This document shows, in pieces, positions 17,671 to 26,102 of a DNA stretch of 64,000 bases (its first letter is position 1; the number at the start of each line of letters is the position of its first letter). Origin of the DNA: Clostridium swellfunianum (GTDB lineage Bacteria > Bacillota > Clostridia > Clostridiales > Clostridiaceae); contig NZ_JAMOFV010000006.1 in assembly GCF_023656515.1 (NCBI RefSeq), forward strand, positions 140,549 through 204,548. The letters run 5' to 3'. A program made the translations under genes and the position numbers. The notes below the pieces were generated by a model, which worked only from the letters and a program-made list of their open reading frames with translations, did not search any database and had not been told where the DNA came from.

Positions 17671-18537
17671 ATGCAAAAAATATTGGTAACAGGGGCAGGA
17701 GGATTTCTTGCCTCAAGATTTTACGAAGTTTATAAGAACAAGTATGATATTATTTCTTTAAAAAGAGGAGATTTGGATATTACTGATGAAGCAAAGGTTA
17801 TTGAAACTATAAGAGATGCTAAGCCTGATTATGTGCTTCATACTGCTGCATTAGCAGATACGGGAAAGTGCGAGGAAAATAAAGAACTTTCATTTGCTAT
17901 AAATGTTAAAGGAAGCATAAATATTGCAAAGGCTTGCAGCTTGTCTAAAGCAAAGCTTCTTCATTTTAGTACTGAGCAGATTTTTAATGGAAATGTAGAA
18001 GCAGGACCATACAGCGAGAAGAGTATTCCAGTTGCTAACACAACCTACGGAAAGCACAAGCTTCAAGCTGAAGAAGAGATTAAAAATATTTTAGAAGAAG
18101 CATGGATTTTAAGGCTAACTTGGATGTTTGGACTTCCTGAAAGATTTAAAAAGGTTAATTCCAACATAGTTTGGAATGTAGTTTCTGCAGCTATTAAAGG
18201 AAACAGCTTAAAGATTCCTACCAATGAATTTAGAGGCATGACCTATGCTTATGATTTGCTTAAAAATATTCCAAATATAATTAAAGTGCCTTATGGAATT
18301 TATAACACAGGAAGCGAAAATAATTTAAGTACCTATGACATAGCTAAGCTAGTTGTAGAAGAGCTTGGTTTATCCTATAGAATTGAGAATATAATTCAAA
18401 AGGATGAGGAAAGGTATAAGGACTTGCCAAGGGATATTAGAATTTCCAATAAAAAGTTTAGAAATTTAGGAATTGAGTTTTTAAGTACTGAAAAAGCTAT
18501 AAAGCAGTGTGTAAATGATTTTGGAATGAGGTTTTAA
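17671..18537 (+). CDS. NAD(P)-dependent sugar reductase, RmlD-like
   Basis: This 288-residue extended short-chain dehydrogenase has a Rossmann GAGGFLASRF nucleotide loop (residues 8-17), YVLHTAALADTGKCEENKE, FSTEQIFNG, and the catalytic-type YGKHKLQAE (YxxxK). Order and length match the RmlD/dTDP-4-dehydrorhamnose reductase substrate-binding family. However, no other dTDP-rhamnose genes are present, so the substrate is uncertain. The start follows AGGAGAGG. It is 3 bp from a Gfo/Idh/MocA oxidoreductase gene, so the two probably act in one sugar pathway. Confidence 0.82.
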   Translation: MQKILVTGAGGFLASRFYEVYKNKYDIISLKRGDLDITDEAKVIETIRDAKPDYVLHTAALADTGKCEENKELSFAINVKGSINIAKACSLSKAKLLHFSTEQIFNGNVEAGPYSEKSIPVANTTYGKHKLQAEEEIKNILEEAWILRLTWMFGLPERFKKVNSNIVWNVVSAAIKGNSLKIPTNEFRGMTYAYDLLKNIPNIIKVPYGIYNTGSENNLSTYDIAKLVVEELGLSYRIENIIQKDEERYKDLPRDIRISNKKFRNLGIEFLSTEKAIKQCVNDFGMRF

Positions 18538-18540
18538 AAT

Positions 18541-19626
18541 ATGTATGCTGAAGAACGAAGGAATGTAAATTTTGCAATAGCAGGGCTTGGAGGCATAGGC
18601 AGGGTTCATGCTATAAGTGCTTATGCAGCAAATATGACTTTGAATTTGCCTTATAATTTAAATTTGGTTAAGACTTATACAAGAAGACCTGCACAAGGTT
18701 CTGTAAATGGTACAAAAAACACACAAGATTTAGACGAGGCGGTTAATGATAAAAATATTGATTTTATAGATATTTGTACTCCCAATGATTCTCACATGGA
18801 TATAGTCAAGGCTGCTGCTCATGCGGGAATGCCTATATACTGCGAAAAACCTTTGTCCTCAAGCTGTAAGGAAGCTGAAGAGATGACAAGGCTTGTTAAG
18901 GAAGCAGGGATTAAAAATGCTGTGGCCTTAATCTATAGGTTTGTACCAGCTGTAAGGCTAATTAAAGAAGAACTTGAGGAAGGTACTATAGGAGAAATTA
19001 TAGACTTTAAAATAAAGCTTTATCACAAAAGCTATTTAGACTCTAATAAGAAAGGCGTTTGGAGAACCAAGGCAGCTTCAGGAGGGGGAGCTCTTTTAGA
19101 CTTAGGAATTCATTTAATTGACATAATTCATTTTACAATGGGTGAAGTAGAAAAAGTTAAGGCGGAGTCGCGAATATTTTTTGAGGATAGAACAAGTGTT
19201 GATGAAATCTCAAACTGCGAGCTGCATCTTGAAAACGGCATAAGGGGAAATCTGGAGGTTTCAAGGGTCTTTGCAGATAAGGAAGAATCAACTACTTTTG
19301 TCGTTTACGGAACAAAAGGAAGCCTTAGAATGACCTCTGCTGACTCTATGAATATAGAAATATATGATTTCAACAAAAATATTTCATACATAAAAAGTGC
19401 AAAGGGAAACAAAAATATTTTAAAATACTATGGTGGATCAACCATGGGATTCTTCTATGACAGCCATAAGGCAAGTATAGTTAATTTTGCAGAAATAATT
19501 TTAGGAAAAGAAGTGGAAGAAGGGCTTACCCCAACCTTTGAAGATGGCCTTAAGGCACAAAGGGTTGTAGAGGCATGCTATAAGTCAAGCAGAGAGAAAA
19601 GGGAAGTTAATATAGAGGAAATTTAA
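18541..19626 (+). CDS. Gfo/Idh/MocA-family oxidoreductase
   Basis: This 361-residue protein has an N-terminal NAD(P)-binding domain with GLGGIGRVHA (about residues 15-24), the DICTPNDSH strand and the family EKPLSSS motif. The C-terminal alpha/beta domain carries GGGALLDLGIHLIDIIHF, which includes the usual active-site His. The family oxidises or reduces sugars, inositols and related compounds. It is cotranscribed with the upstream RmlD-like reductase. The substrate cannot be deduced from the sequence. Confidence 0.88.
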   Translation: MYAEERRNVNFAIAGLGGIGRVHAISAYAANMTLNLPYNLNLVKTYTRRPAQGSVNGTKNTQDLDEAVNDKNIDFIDICTPNDSHMDIVKAAAHAGMPIYCEKPLSSSCKEAEEMTRLVKEAGIKNAVALIYRFVPAVRLIKEELEEGTIGEIIDFKIKLYHKSYLDSNKKGVWRTKAASGGGALLDLGIHLIDIIHFTMGEVEKVKAESRIFFEDRTSVDEISNCELHLENGIRGNLEVSRVFADKEESTTFVVYGTKGSLRMTSADSMNIEIYDFNKNISYIKSAKGNKNILKYYGGSTMGFFYDSHKASIVNFAEIILGKEVEEGLTPTFEDGLKAQRVVEACYKSSREKREVNIEEI

Positions 19627-19704
19627 AATAGTGGCTCTTTATATTTTCAATAACAATCCGATATAATAAGTATAAGTTAATCAGATATAGAGAGGGTGAA
19701 GTGT

Positions 19705-20130
19705 TTGGAAATATCAAGAGTAAAGAGAAATACTCCAGTTTCCTCTGAGGATAAAAAAGGTGTTGCTTCTAAAAAAGATTTTTCGCAAAATTTTAATTTT
19801 GCAAGAGATAAAAAAAATGAAGAGCAGCTTAAAAAACTGCAGGAGGATATAAAGAAAAAGGGTAATAGGCTTGCTATAACTAAGTGTTACTCAGATGTTC
19901 ATGCTTATAAAAAGCTTATACAGGATTATTTGAAATCTGTTTTAGCTTATATGTATGATGTGAACAAGGACGTAAGTTTCTGGCAGACACAGTACTTTAT
20001 GACTGTTGAAACCATCGATGAAAAGCTTAAAGAACTTACTGAAATGCTATTGTCTGAGGAAAAGGATAACCTGAGTATTGCTTCTACTATAGATGAAATT
20101 TCTGGACTTGTAGTCGATATATATAGGTAA
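19705..20130 (+). CDS. YaaR-family protein (DUF327)
   Basis: This helical cytoplasmic protein of about 141 residues matches DUF327/YaaR. The basic N-terminus (EISRVKRN) is followed by a long alpha-helical part with LAITKCYSDVHAYKKLIQDY and the C-terminal IDEISGLVVDIYR. The TTG at 19705 is taken as the start because GAGGGTG lies 6 nt upstream. It would begin MEISRV, as is usual for the family, whereas a GTG at 19696 overlaps the ribosome-binding site. Function is unknown. A long hairpin follows the gene. Confidence 0.8.
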   Translation: MEISRVKRNTPVSSEDKKGVASKKDFSQNFNFARDKKNEEQLKKLQEDIKKKGNRLAITKCYSDVHAYKKLIQDYLKSVLAYMYDVNKDVSFWQTQYFMTVETIDEKLKELTEMLLSEEKDNLSIASTIDEISGLVVDIYR

Positions 20131-20160
20131 TGCAGTTTGCTTATAGGATGATTTATAATA

Positions 20161-20259
20161 AAAATAGCGAAAAAATATTAAATATGCTGATTGAGCTTAG
20201 AGAGTACTTTATAGTGATCTGCTCAGGAAGCATATTTTATATATTTTCGCCATAATTTT
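20161..20259. other. Long imperfect intergenic hairpin
   Basis: Between the convergent yaaR-like and nadE genes, bases 20167-20188 and 20229-20250 are complementary at 20 of 22 positions, with an inner GAGC/GCTC stem. The outer flanks A-AAATAG and CATAATTTT also partly pair. It may act as a two-way terminator or fold as a small RNA. Confidence 0.55.
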
Positions 20260-20287
20260 AGTCTGAATTTAATTTTGAGATAATATT

Positions 20288-22192
20288 TTATATAAACGAA
20301 TTATAACTAGCATCCGATGGCATTCTCCAATCACCACGAGGGGATAAGCTTACAGTTCCAACCTTTGGACCATCCGGAAGGGCAGAACGCTTAAACTGTT
20401 GAGTAAAGAATCTTCTGGTAAACTTATCAAACCACTTTTCTATAGTTTCACTGTCGTAATCCTCTTTAAAAGCGTGCTTAGCCAAGAATAATATCTTCTC
20501 TGGTGAAGCTCCCTGCCTTATAAAGTAGTATAGGAAAAAGTCATGAAGCTCGTAAGGGCCAACTATATCCTCAGTCTTTTGTGATATTTCTCCATTTTTG
20601 TCTTTAGGCAAAAGCTCCGGGCTTACTGGAGTATCCAAAATGTCTAATAGTATTGCTGAGATTTCTTCATCCACTTCTTTAGTAGCAGCATATCTTACAA
20701 GATATCTTACTAAAGTCTTTGGTATTGAGCAGTTTACAGAATACATGGACATGTGGTCTCCATTGTAGGTTGCCCATCCAAGAGCCAATTCTGATAAGTC
20801 ACCTGTACCTACCAATATTCCACCTTCCTTGTTAGCCAAGTCCATAAGTATCTGTGTTCTTTCTCTTGCTTGAACATTTTCATAAGTTACATCATGTAAG
20901 GAAGCATCATGTCCTATATCCTTAAAGTGTTGAAGGCAGGCATCTACAATATTTATTTCTCTTAAATCGGTACCTAGGTTCTTACAGAGGTTAACTGCAT
21001 TTGTATAAGTCCTGTCTGTGGTTCCAAAGCCAGGCATAGTTATTGTAACTATGTTTTCTCTAGGTAAGTCTAATATATCAAAGGTTTTAAGAATTACTAA
21101 AAGAGCTAAAGTTGAATCCAATCCACCTGAAATCCCAATAACAGCTTTTTTAAGACCTGTATGTGAAAGTCTCTTTGCAAGAGCAGAAGCCTGAATTGTA
21201 AATATCTCTTTACAGCGCTTTTCTCTAAGGCTTTCATCAGCCGGTACAAAGGGGTGCTTATGTACAAATCTATCAAAGTTTTCTATTTTATTGGAGCTAA
21301 ATTCAAAATATATTTCTTGTGCTTCATATGGAACTATTTTTCTGCTATCGCTGAAGCTTACATTTTTTATCCTTTCGTTAGATAGTTTATCTATATCAAT
21401 TAAGGCAGTTATAACTTCATTTTCTCTTTTAAAGCGTTCATTTTGCTTTAAAAGCATCCCATTCTCACCTATTAAAAGATGTCCGCTGAATACTAAATCT
21501 GTACTGGATTCTAAAACTCCAGATGAAGCATATATATACGAACTCATACAGCGAGCACTTTGAGCTTCAACCAGACTTCTTCTGTAATCTGCCTTGCTTA
21601 CTATCTCGTTGGAAGCGGAAAGGTTTCCTATTATATTTGCGCCGCTTAAGCTTAAGTAGGAGCTTGGAGGAATAGTAACCCAAAGATCCTCGCAGATTTC
21701 AAAGCCAAATCTGAAACGACCGCAGCTGAATATCAAATTTGTTCCAAAGGGAATACACTTTTGAAAATTAAGGTTAACTGTTTTATCAATTATATTAAGC
21801 CCTGGAGTAAACCATCTTTTTTCGTAGAATTCACTATAATTAGGGATAAAGCTCTTTGGAACTATACCGAGAATCTTTCCTTTAAATATTATGTAAGCGC
21901 AGTTATACATGCTGTCCTTATATACAAGTGGAGCACCTACTGCAATTAATATATCCTTTGTAAAGGAGAATTTACAAAGTTCATGAACTGCTTCTAGAGC
22001 TTTGATATAAAGACTCTGCTGCAAAAATAAATCTCCGCAGGTATAAGAAGTTACTGCAAGCTCGGGAAAAACTATGAGCTTTGAGTTTTCATGTACAGCT
22101 TTGTCTATGCATTCTTTTATATTCTTTAAATTAAAATTTACATCAGCCACGTTTGTTACGGGAGAAGCTGCTGCAACTCTAATAAAATTCAT
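20288..22192 (-). CDS. nadE: Glutamine-dependent NAD+ synthetase
   Basis: This enzyme of about 634 residues makes NAD+ from deamido-NAD+. The N-terminal nitrilase-type glutaminase domain (about 1-275) has the Glu44, Lys113, Cys167 triad in VFPELAVTSY, VPKSF and FEICEDLW. The C-terminal synthetase domain (about 315-634) has the ATP-pyrophosphatase loop GISGGLDST at about 353-361. Length is normal for the fused glutaminase form. The ATG at 22192 is chosen because GGAG lies 8 nt upstream and overlaps the alternative GTG at 22201. It is divergent from the NfeD/SPFH pair. Confidence 0.94.
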   Translation of the reverse strand: MNFIRVAAASPVTNVADVNFNLKNIKECIDKAVHENSKLIVFPELAVTSYTCGDLFLQQSLYIKALEAVHELCKFSFTKDILIAVGAPLVYKDSMYNCAYIIFKGKILGIVPKSFIPNYSEFYEKRWFTPGLNIIDKTVNLNFQKCIPFGTNLIFSCGRFRFGFEICEDLWVTIPPSSYLSLSGANIIGNLSASNEIVSKADYRRSLVEAQSARCMSSYIYASSGVLESSTDLVFSGHLLIGENGMLLKQNERFKRENEVITALIDIDKLSNERIKNVSFSDSRKIVPYEAQEIYFEFSSNKIENFDRFVHKHPFVPADESLREKRCKEIFTIQASALAKRLSHTGLKKAVIGISGGLDSTLALLVILKTFDILDLPRENIVTITMPGFGTTDRTYTNAVNLCKNLGTDLREINIVDACLQHFKDIGHDASLHDVTYENVQARERTQILMDLANKEGGILVGTGDLSELALGWATYNGDHMSMYSVNCSIPKTLVRYLVRYAATKEVDEEISAILLDILDTPVSPELLPKDKNGEISQKTEDIVGPYELHDFFLYYFIRQGASPEKILFLAKHAFKEDYDSETIEKWFDKFTRRFFTQQFKRSALPDGPKVGTVSLSPRGDWRMPSDASYNSFI

Positions 22193-22553
22193 AAATTTCA
22201 CTCCAATTCAATCATATATTTGTTTTTATAATTTTTCAAATTCAACATTATTATACCATTAGAAATCTGTCAGTAAAGCAAAACTGCAAATTTTCAAGAT
22301 AAATCAAGCTTGATTAAGCTACTTTTATAGAAGTAAAGTTAATCAGGATAAAAGGTACAAAGTAACCGATAAACGCGTTAATCAAAACTTTATTAATTTT
22401 ATAAAATAGTGTATTATATATTCATAGCCCGATAGTATATATAATAATAGAGAATAAGTTTTAAACAATACTTTTTTAGGAAGCTCTGTTATATAATTAT
22501 ATTTATAGGACTAAAAATTTTAGTTAATTAATATAGAAGAGGAGGGGGAAACC
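22193..22553. other. Divergent intergenic region with TTAATCA-type dyads
   Basis: This gap of about 360 bp between nadE and the NfeD gene holds a perfect 14-bp palindrome AATCAAGCTTGATT (22302-22315). It also holds a dyad with TGATTAA (22311-22317) and TTAATCA (22339-22345) arms around ACTT/AAGT, and another TTAATCA near 22378. These may be operators for one of the divergent promoters. No gene is seen. Confidence 0.5.
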
Positions 22554-23003
22554 GTGGAACCATTAATTCTTTGGATAATAATATCCGTGGCAGCCTTGGT
22601 GATTGACATAGCAACCAGTGCTTTTTTATTTGTTTGGTTTACGGTAGGGGGTATAGCAGCTATAATAGCACAAATAGTTGGAGCTAACATGGCTACTCAA
22701 ACTATAACCTTTATAGCCGTAAGTGCAGTATCTATGGCGCTAGGTTATCCACTAGTGAAAAGAACACTAAAAAATACAGTTAAGAAAACTTCTACTATGG
22801 AAGAAAGTTACATTGGAAGAGAGCTAATTGTAGACGAAGATGTAATTGAAACAGCAAAAGTTAAGATTGACGGTATATACTGGACAATAAAAAATATAGG
22901 GGAACCGATTAAAAAGGCAGATAAAGTTAGAATAACAGGCTTAGATGGCAACAAATTAGTTGTAATGAAAGAAAGTTTTGAAAAGATAGAGGAGGAAAAA
23001 TAA
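22554..23003 (+). CDS. NfeD-family membrane protein
   Basis: This 149-residue protein has three to four hydrophobic helices in the first 75 residues and a C-terminal OB-fold-like beta domain (about 90-149, GRELIVDEDVIETAKVKIDG). It is the short NfeD form that travels with SPFH proteins. The GTG start follows GAGGAGGGGG. The SPFH gene starts one base after its stop, so the two are translated together. They probably form a membrane-microdomain complex. Confidence 0.88.
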   Translation: MEPLILWIIISVAALVIDIATSAFLFVWFTVGGIAAIIAQIVGANMATQTITFIAVSAVSMALGYPLVKRTLKNTVKKTSTMEESYIGRELIVDEDVIETAKVKIDGIYWTIKNIGEPIKKADKVRITGLDGNKLVVMKESFEKIEEEK

Positions 23004-23004
23004 T

Positions 23005-23940
23005 ATGCAATATGTTTTATTAAGCTTTGTAATAGCGCTTATTTTATTAATTCTTGTATTCTCATCAATTAAAATTGTTAATACTGGTTCTTTGTACGTA
23101 GTTGAAAGACTAGGACAATTTCATAGAGTTTTAGAACCAGGCTGGCACTTTGTTATACCTTTTGTAGATTTTGTTAGAAAAAAGGTTTCTACAAAACAGC
23201 AAATTCTTGATATAGAACCTCAGAATGTTATCACCAAAGATAACGTAAAGATAAATATAGACAATGTTATATTCTACAAGGTTATGAATGCTAAGGACGC
23301 AGTTTATAATATAGAAAGCTACAAATCAGGTATTGTTTACTCAACTATAACTAATATGAGAAATATTGTTGGTAATATGTCTCTTGATGAAGTATTGTCG
23401 GGTAGAGATGTTATTAACTCCGAGTTATTAAAAGTTGTTGATGAAATAACAGATGCTTATGGTATTAAAATACTTTCAGTTGAGATAAAAAATATAATTC
23501 CTCCAGCTGAAATTCAGCAGGCTATGGAAAAACAGATGAAGGCAGAAAGAGACAAGAGAGCAGTTATACTTCAAGCAGAAGGGCAAAAGCAAAGTGATAT
23601 TGCAAGAGCAGAAGGTGAAAAGCAAGCTAAGATACTTACAGCAGAAGCAGAAAAGGAAGCTAATATTAGACGTGCTGAAGGTTTAAAAGAGTCACAGCTT
23701 TTAGAGGCTGAAGGTAAAGCTAAAGCTATTGAGGCTATAGCAGAAGCTCAGGCAAGAGCTATTGCCCAAGTTAACAAGGCTATAATAGAATCAGGTACTA
23801 ACGAGACAGTCATAGCTTTAAAACAGGTTGAAGCTCTTCAGGAAATGGCTAAGAACCCAGCTAATAAACTCATAATTCCAAATGAAGCTATCTCTACTTT
23901 TGGAAATATAGCTGCAATAAGCGAGCTTCTTAAAAAGTAG
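23005..23940 (+). CDS. SPFH/stomatin-like membrane protein (QmcA type)
   Basis: This 311-residue protein has an N-terminal membrane anchor (residues 3-24), the SPFH domain (about 25-185, VVERLGQFHRVLEPGWHFVIP), and a long Ala/Glu/Lys-rich helix (about 180-265). In the helix, EAE and AEG repeats form a coiled coil driving ring assembly. Such proteins organise membrane microdomains and modulate proteases. It pairs with the upstream NfeD protein. A strong terminator follows. Confidence 0.93.
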   Translation: MQYVLLSFVIALILLILVFSSIKIVNTGSLYVVERLGQFHRVLEPGWHFVIPFVDFVRKKVSTKQQILDIEPQNVITKDNVKINIDNVIFYKVMNAKDAVYNIESYKSGIVYSTITNMRNIVGNMSLDEVLSGRDVINSELLKVVDEITDAYGIKILSVEIKNIIPPAEIQQAMEKQMKAERDKRAVILQAEGQKQSDIARAEGEKQAKILTAEAEKEANIRRAEGLKESQLLEAEGKAKAIEAIAEAQARAIAQVNKAIIESGTNETVIALKQVEALQEMAKNPANKLIIPNEAISTFGNIAAISELLKK

Positions 23941-23950
23941 TCTTGTAAAT

Positions 23951-23992
23951 AAAAAAGGTTAAAACTTCAATTAAGAAGTTTTAACCTTTTTT
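23951..23992 (+). terminator. Intrinsic terminator of the NfeD-SPFH operon
   Basis: AAAAAAGGTTAAAACTTC pairs fully with GAAGTTTTAACCTTTTTT across a 6-nt loop. It is symmetric enough to act for the convergent small gene too. Confidence 0.9.
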
Positions 23993-24000
23993 ATTATGAT

Positions 24001-24291
24001 TTATAGGAAGAAAAACAATAAAGCTAATGCAAGAAGGAAATCTAGGGAATTGTCTAAAAAGCCTACTGGACTATTGTAGGAATTATAAACAACATTATTA
24101 TTTAAGTAACCATTGTATTCCCCATAGTGATTATACAATCTATTACCATCATAATAACCTAGACGGTAGCCATAGGGATTATATATATTATTATCAGCGT
24201 AGAAACCAAGCACGTTACCATCATTTGAATATATTGTATCGCCGTCGATATAACCAAGCGGACTCCAGTAATTATTGTAAGCTCTTCTCAT
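24001..24291 (-). CDS. Small repeat protein, 4-fold beta-flower type, with C-terminal hydrophobic tail
   Basis: This protein of about 96 residues contains four to five tandem units of about 16 residues with the pattern LGY-DG-x-x-IY-x-x-x-G (for example SPLGYIDGDTIYSNDGN, RLGYYDGNRLYNHYGE), followed by a hydrophobic C-terminus (LLALALLFFFL). The repeat is like that of 4-fold beta-flower proteins, a fold of unknown function. The ATG at 24291 is chosen because AGGATGG lies 9 nt upstream; a start 17 codons earlier has no such site. The hydrophobic end could anchor it in the membrane. Confidence 0.7.
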   Translation of the reverse strand: MRRAYNNYWSPLGYIDGDTIYSNDGNVLGFYADNNIYNPYGYRLGYYDGNRLYNHYGEYNGYLNNNVVYNSYNSPVGFLDNSLDFLLALALLFFFL

Positions 24292-24741
24292 CAATTCACA
24301 CCATCCTAATAAAATTTTTGAAAGCAGCTTGTCAACTTTCAATACATACTATGATATTTCTGAAAAAATGTTACGATAATTAATGATATGAAAATCTATT
24401 TATACATTTTTTGCAAATGAAAGAAAAATAATTGCTTAATGCATATTTTGTTGAGGTGAAACGTTTGCAGCAAAATGTAAACGTATTGAATTAAATGGAA
24501 GTTGGTATAAAAATAAAATATTATGAAGAAAACGAAAGTAAGCTTTAAATAAATAAGACTAATCGCTGTTTGTGTCTTAATAAACTTAAATTTAACATAA
24601 TTTATGTAAAATATAGAGTGAATAGTTGAATTTTTATAATAATGGTATATAATTGTAAATATGAACAAAAATGCTAGCGTGCTTAAATGAAATACTTGAA
24701 GTTTAAAATTGCATTTTCTAATACAAAAGAGGGGGTAAATT
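24292..24741. other. Long AT-rich intergenic region upstream of the glycosyltransferase operon
   Basis: This region of about 450 bp separates divergent genes. It holds a promoter for the glycosyltransferase gene at 24626-24653 and two cre-like sequences: TGAAACGTTTGCA near 24457 (one base short of consensus) and TGTAAACGTATTGA near 24476 (two mismatches to the CcpA consensus). No convincing gene is present. Confidence 0.45.
24626..24653 (+). promoter_or_regulatory. Sigma-A-type promoter for the glycosyltransferase operon
   Basis: TTGAAT (24626-24631) and TATAAT (24648-24653) with a 16-bp spacer lie about 90 bp upstream of the coding start. Confidence 0.65.
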
Positions 24742-26061
24742 ATGAAAGTATTAATGTTGTCCTGGGAGTATCCACCTAAAAATATTGGGGGACTATCCAA
24801 TCATGTTTATTACTTATCTAAAAACTTAGGTAGGCTTGGGCACGAAGTACATGTTATAACCTGTGAAGAAGAAAATATTCCTCTAGAAGAAGAGGGAGCA
24901 GGGGTATTTGTACATAGAGTTATTCCTTATAGCCTTGACAGTTCTGATTTTACCAAATGGGTAATGCATCTTAACTTTGCAATGATAGAAGCAGGTATAA
25001 AACTAATTAATGCTAATGGGAAATTTGATATTATACATGGGCATGATTGGCTTTCAGCTTATGCTGCAAAAGTATTAAAAGGTTCTTATAATATACCAAT
25101 GGTTTGCACAATTCATGCTACAGAGCATGGAAGGAACAACGGAATAAGAACTGAAATGCAAAGTTATATATCATCAGTTGAGTGGATGATGACTTATGAG
25201 GCTTGGAAGGTTATAGCATGCAGCCAATATATGAAGGAAGAGATACACAGTGTTTTTAACACTCCATTAGACAAGCTTTATATTGTGCCAAATGGAGTAA
25301 GTGTGGAGGCATTTGAAGGCTGCTTTAACATAGCAGAATTTAGAAGAAACTTTGCACGAGATGAAGAGAAAATTATCTTCTACGTGGGAAGACATGTTTA
25401 TGAAAAAGGTATTCAGCTTTTAATAGAAGCTGCTCCGGATATATTAAGTGCCTGCAGCGAAGTTAAATTTGTTATAGCGGGCAAGGGGGCTATGTCAGAG
25501 GAACTTAAGCAGAAGGCAAGAGCTATGGGGCTTGAGAATAAGATACTATTTCTAGGCTATCTTGAAGATGATGAAAAGGCCAAGCTATATAAAGCATCAG
25601 ATGTTGCAGTATTCCCATCCTTGTATGAGCCTTTTGGAATTGTAGCACTTGAAGCTATGGCAGCAGGATGCCCAGTTGCTGTTTCTGATGTAGGGGGGCT
25701 AAAGGAAATTGTTGAGCACAAGGTTAGCGGAATGAAGCTTATACCTGGTTCAAAAGATAGTATTAAAGATAATGTGATTGAACTTTTAGATAATGATCTT
25801 CTTAGAAAAGCTGTAAGTGAAAATGCATATGGTGAAGTCCTTAAAAAGTATACTTGGGATAAGATCGCAGCTGACACTATAGCTTTATATGAAAAAGTAA
25901 GAGAAGAAGCCAAGGGTACCGAATGGGAAGTTACAGAGATTAAAGTAAAGAAAAAAGCAGCTTCAAGAAAGAAAAAGTCTGAGGATACAGCTATAGAAGA
26001 AAGTGCTGCAGATAAAGAAACTAGGCCAAAGAGAACAAGAAAGAAAGCAGCAAACATTTAA
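24742..26061 (+). CDS. GT4-family glycosyltransferase with Lys-rich C-terminal tail
   Basis: This 439-residue GT-B enzyme has the N-terminal [31 protein letters not shown], the sugar-nucleotide region [14 protein letters not shown], and the donor-site [19 protein letters not shown] (the E-x7-E element of retaining GT4 enzymes). The first part resembles GlgA/GlgM-like synthases. Residues from about 398 on are a low-complexity tail rich in Lys, Arg, Ala and Glu ([19 protein letters not shown]), unusual for the family. The following gene is a nucleotidyltransferase fusion that could supply its NDP-sugar. Confidence 0.85.
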   Translation: MKVLMLSWEYPPKNIGGLSNHVYYLSKNLGRLGHEVHVITCEEENIPLEEEGAGVFVHRVIPYSLDSSDFTKWVMHLNFAMIEAGIKLINANGKFDIIHGHDWLSAYAAKVLKGSYNIPMVCTIHATEHGRNNGIRTEMQSYISSVEWMMTYEAWKVIACSQYMKEEIHSVFNTPLDKLYIVPNGVSVEAFEGCFNIAEFRRNFARDEEKIIFYVGRHVYEKGIQLLIEAAPDILSACSEVKFVIAGKGAMSEELKQKARAMGLENKILFLGYLEDDEKAKLYKASDVAVFPSLYEPFGIVALEAMAAGCPVAVSDVGGLKEIVEHKVSGMKLIPGSKDSIKDNVIELLDNDLLRKAVSENAYGEVLKKYTWDKIAADTIALYEKVREEAKGTEWEVTEIKVKKKAASRKKKSEDTAIEESAADKETRPKRTRKKAANI

Positions 26062-26102
26062 TTTTATTTTTATTTAAGTGGTATAAGGGGGAAACAACAA
26101 CT

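Noticed and set aside
24027-24383. 118-codon plus-strand frame opposite the small repeat protein
   Set aside because: It is the antisense shadow of a clear repeat protein, with no ribosome-binding site and a Tyr/His-rich artefact composition.
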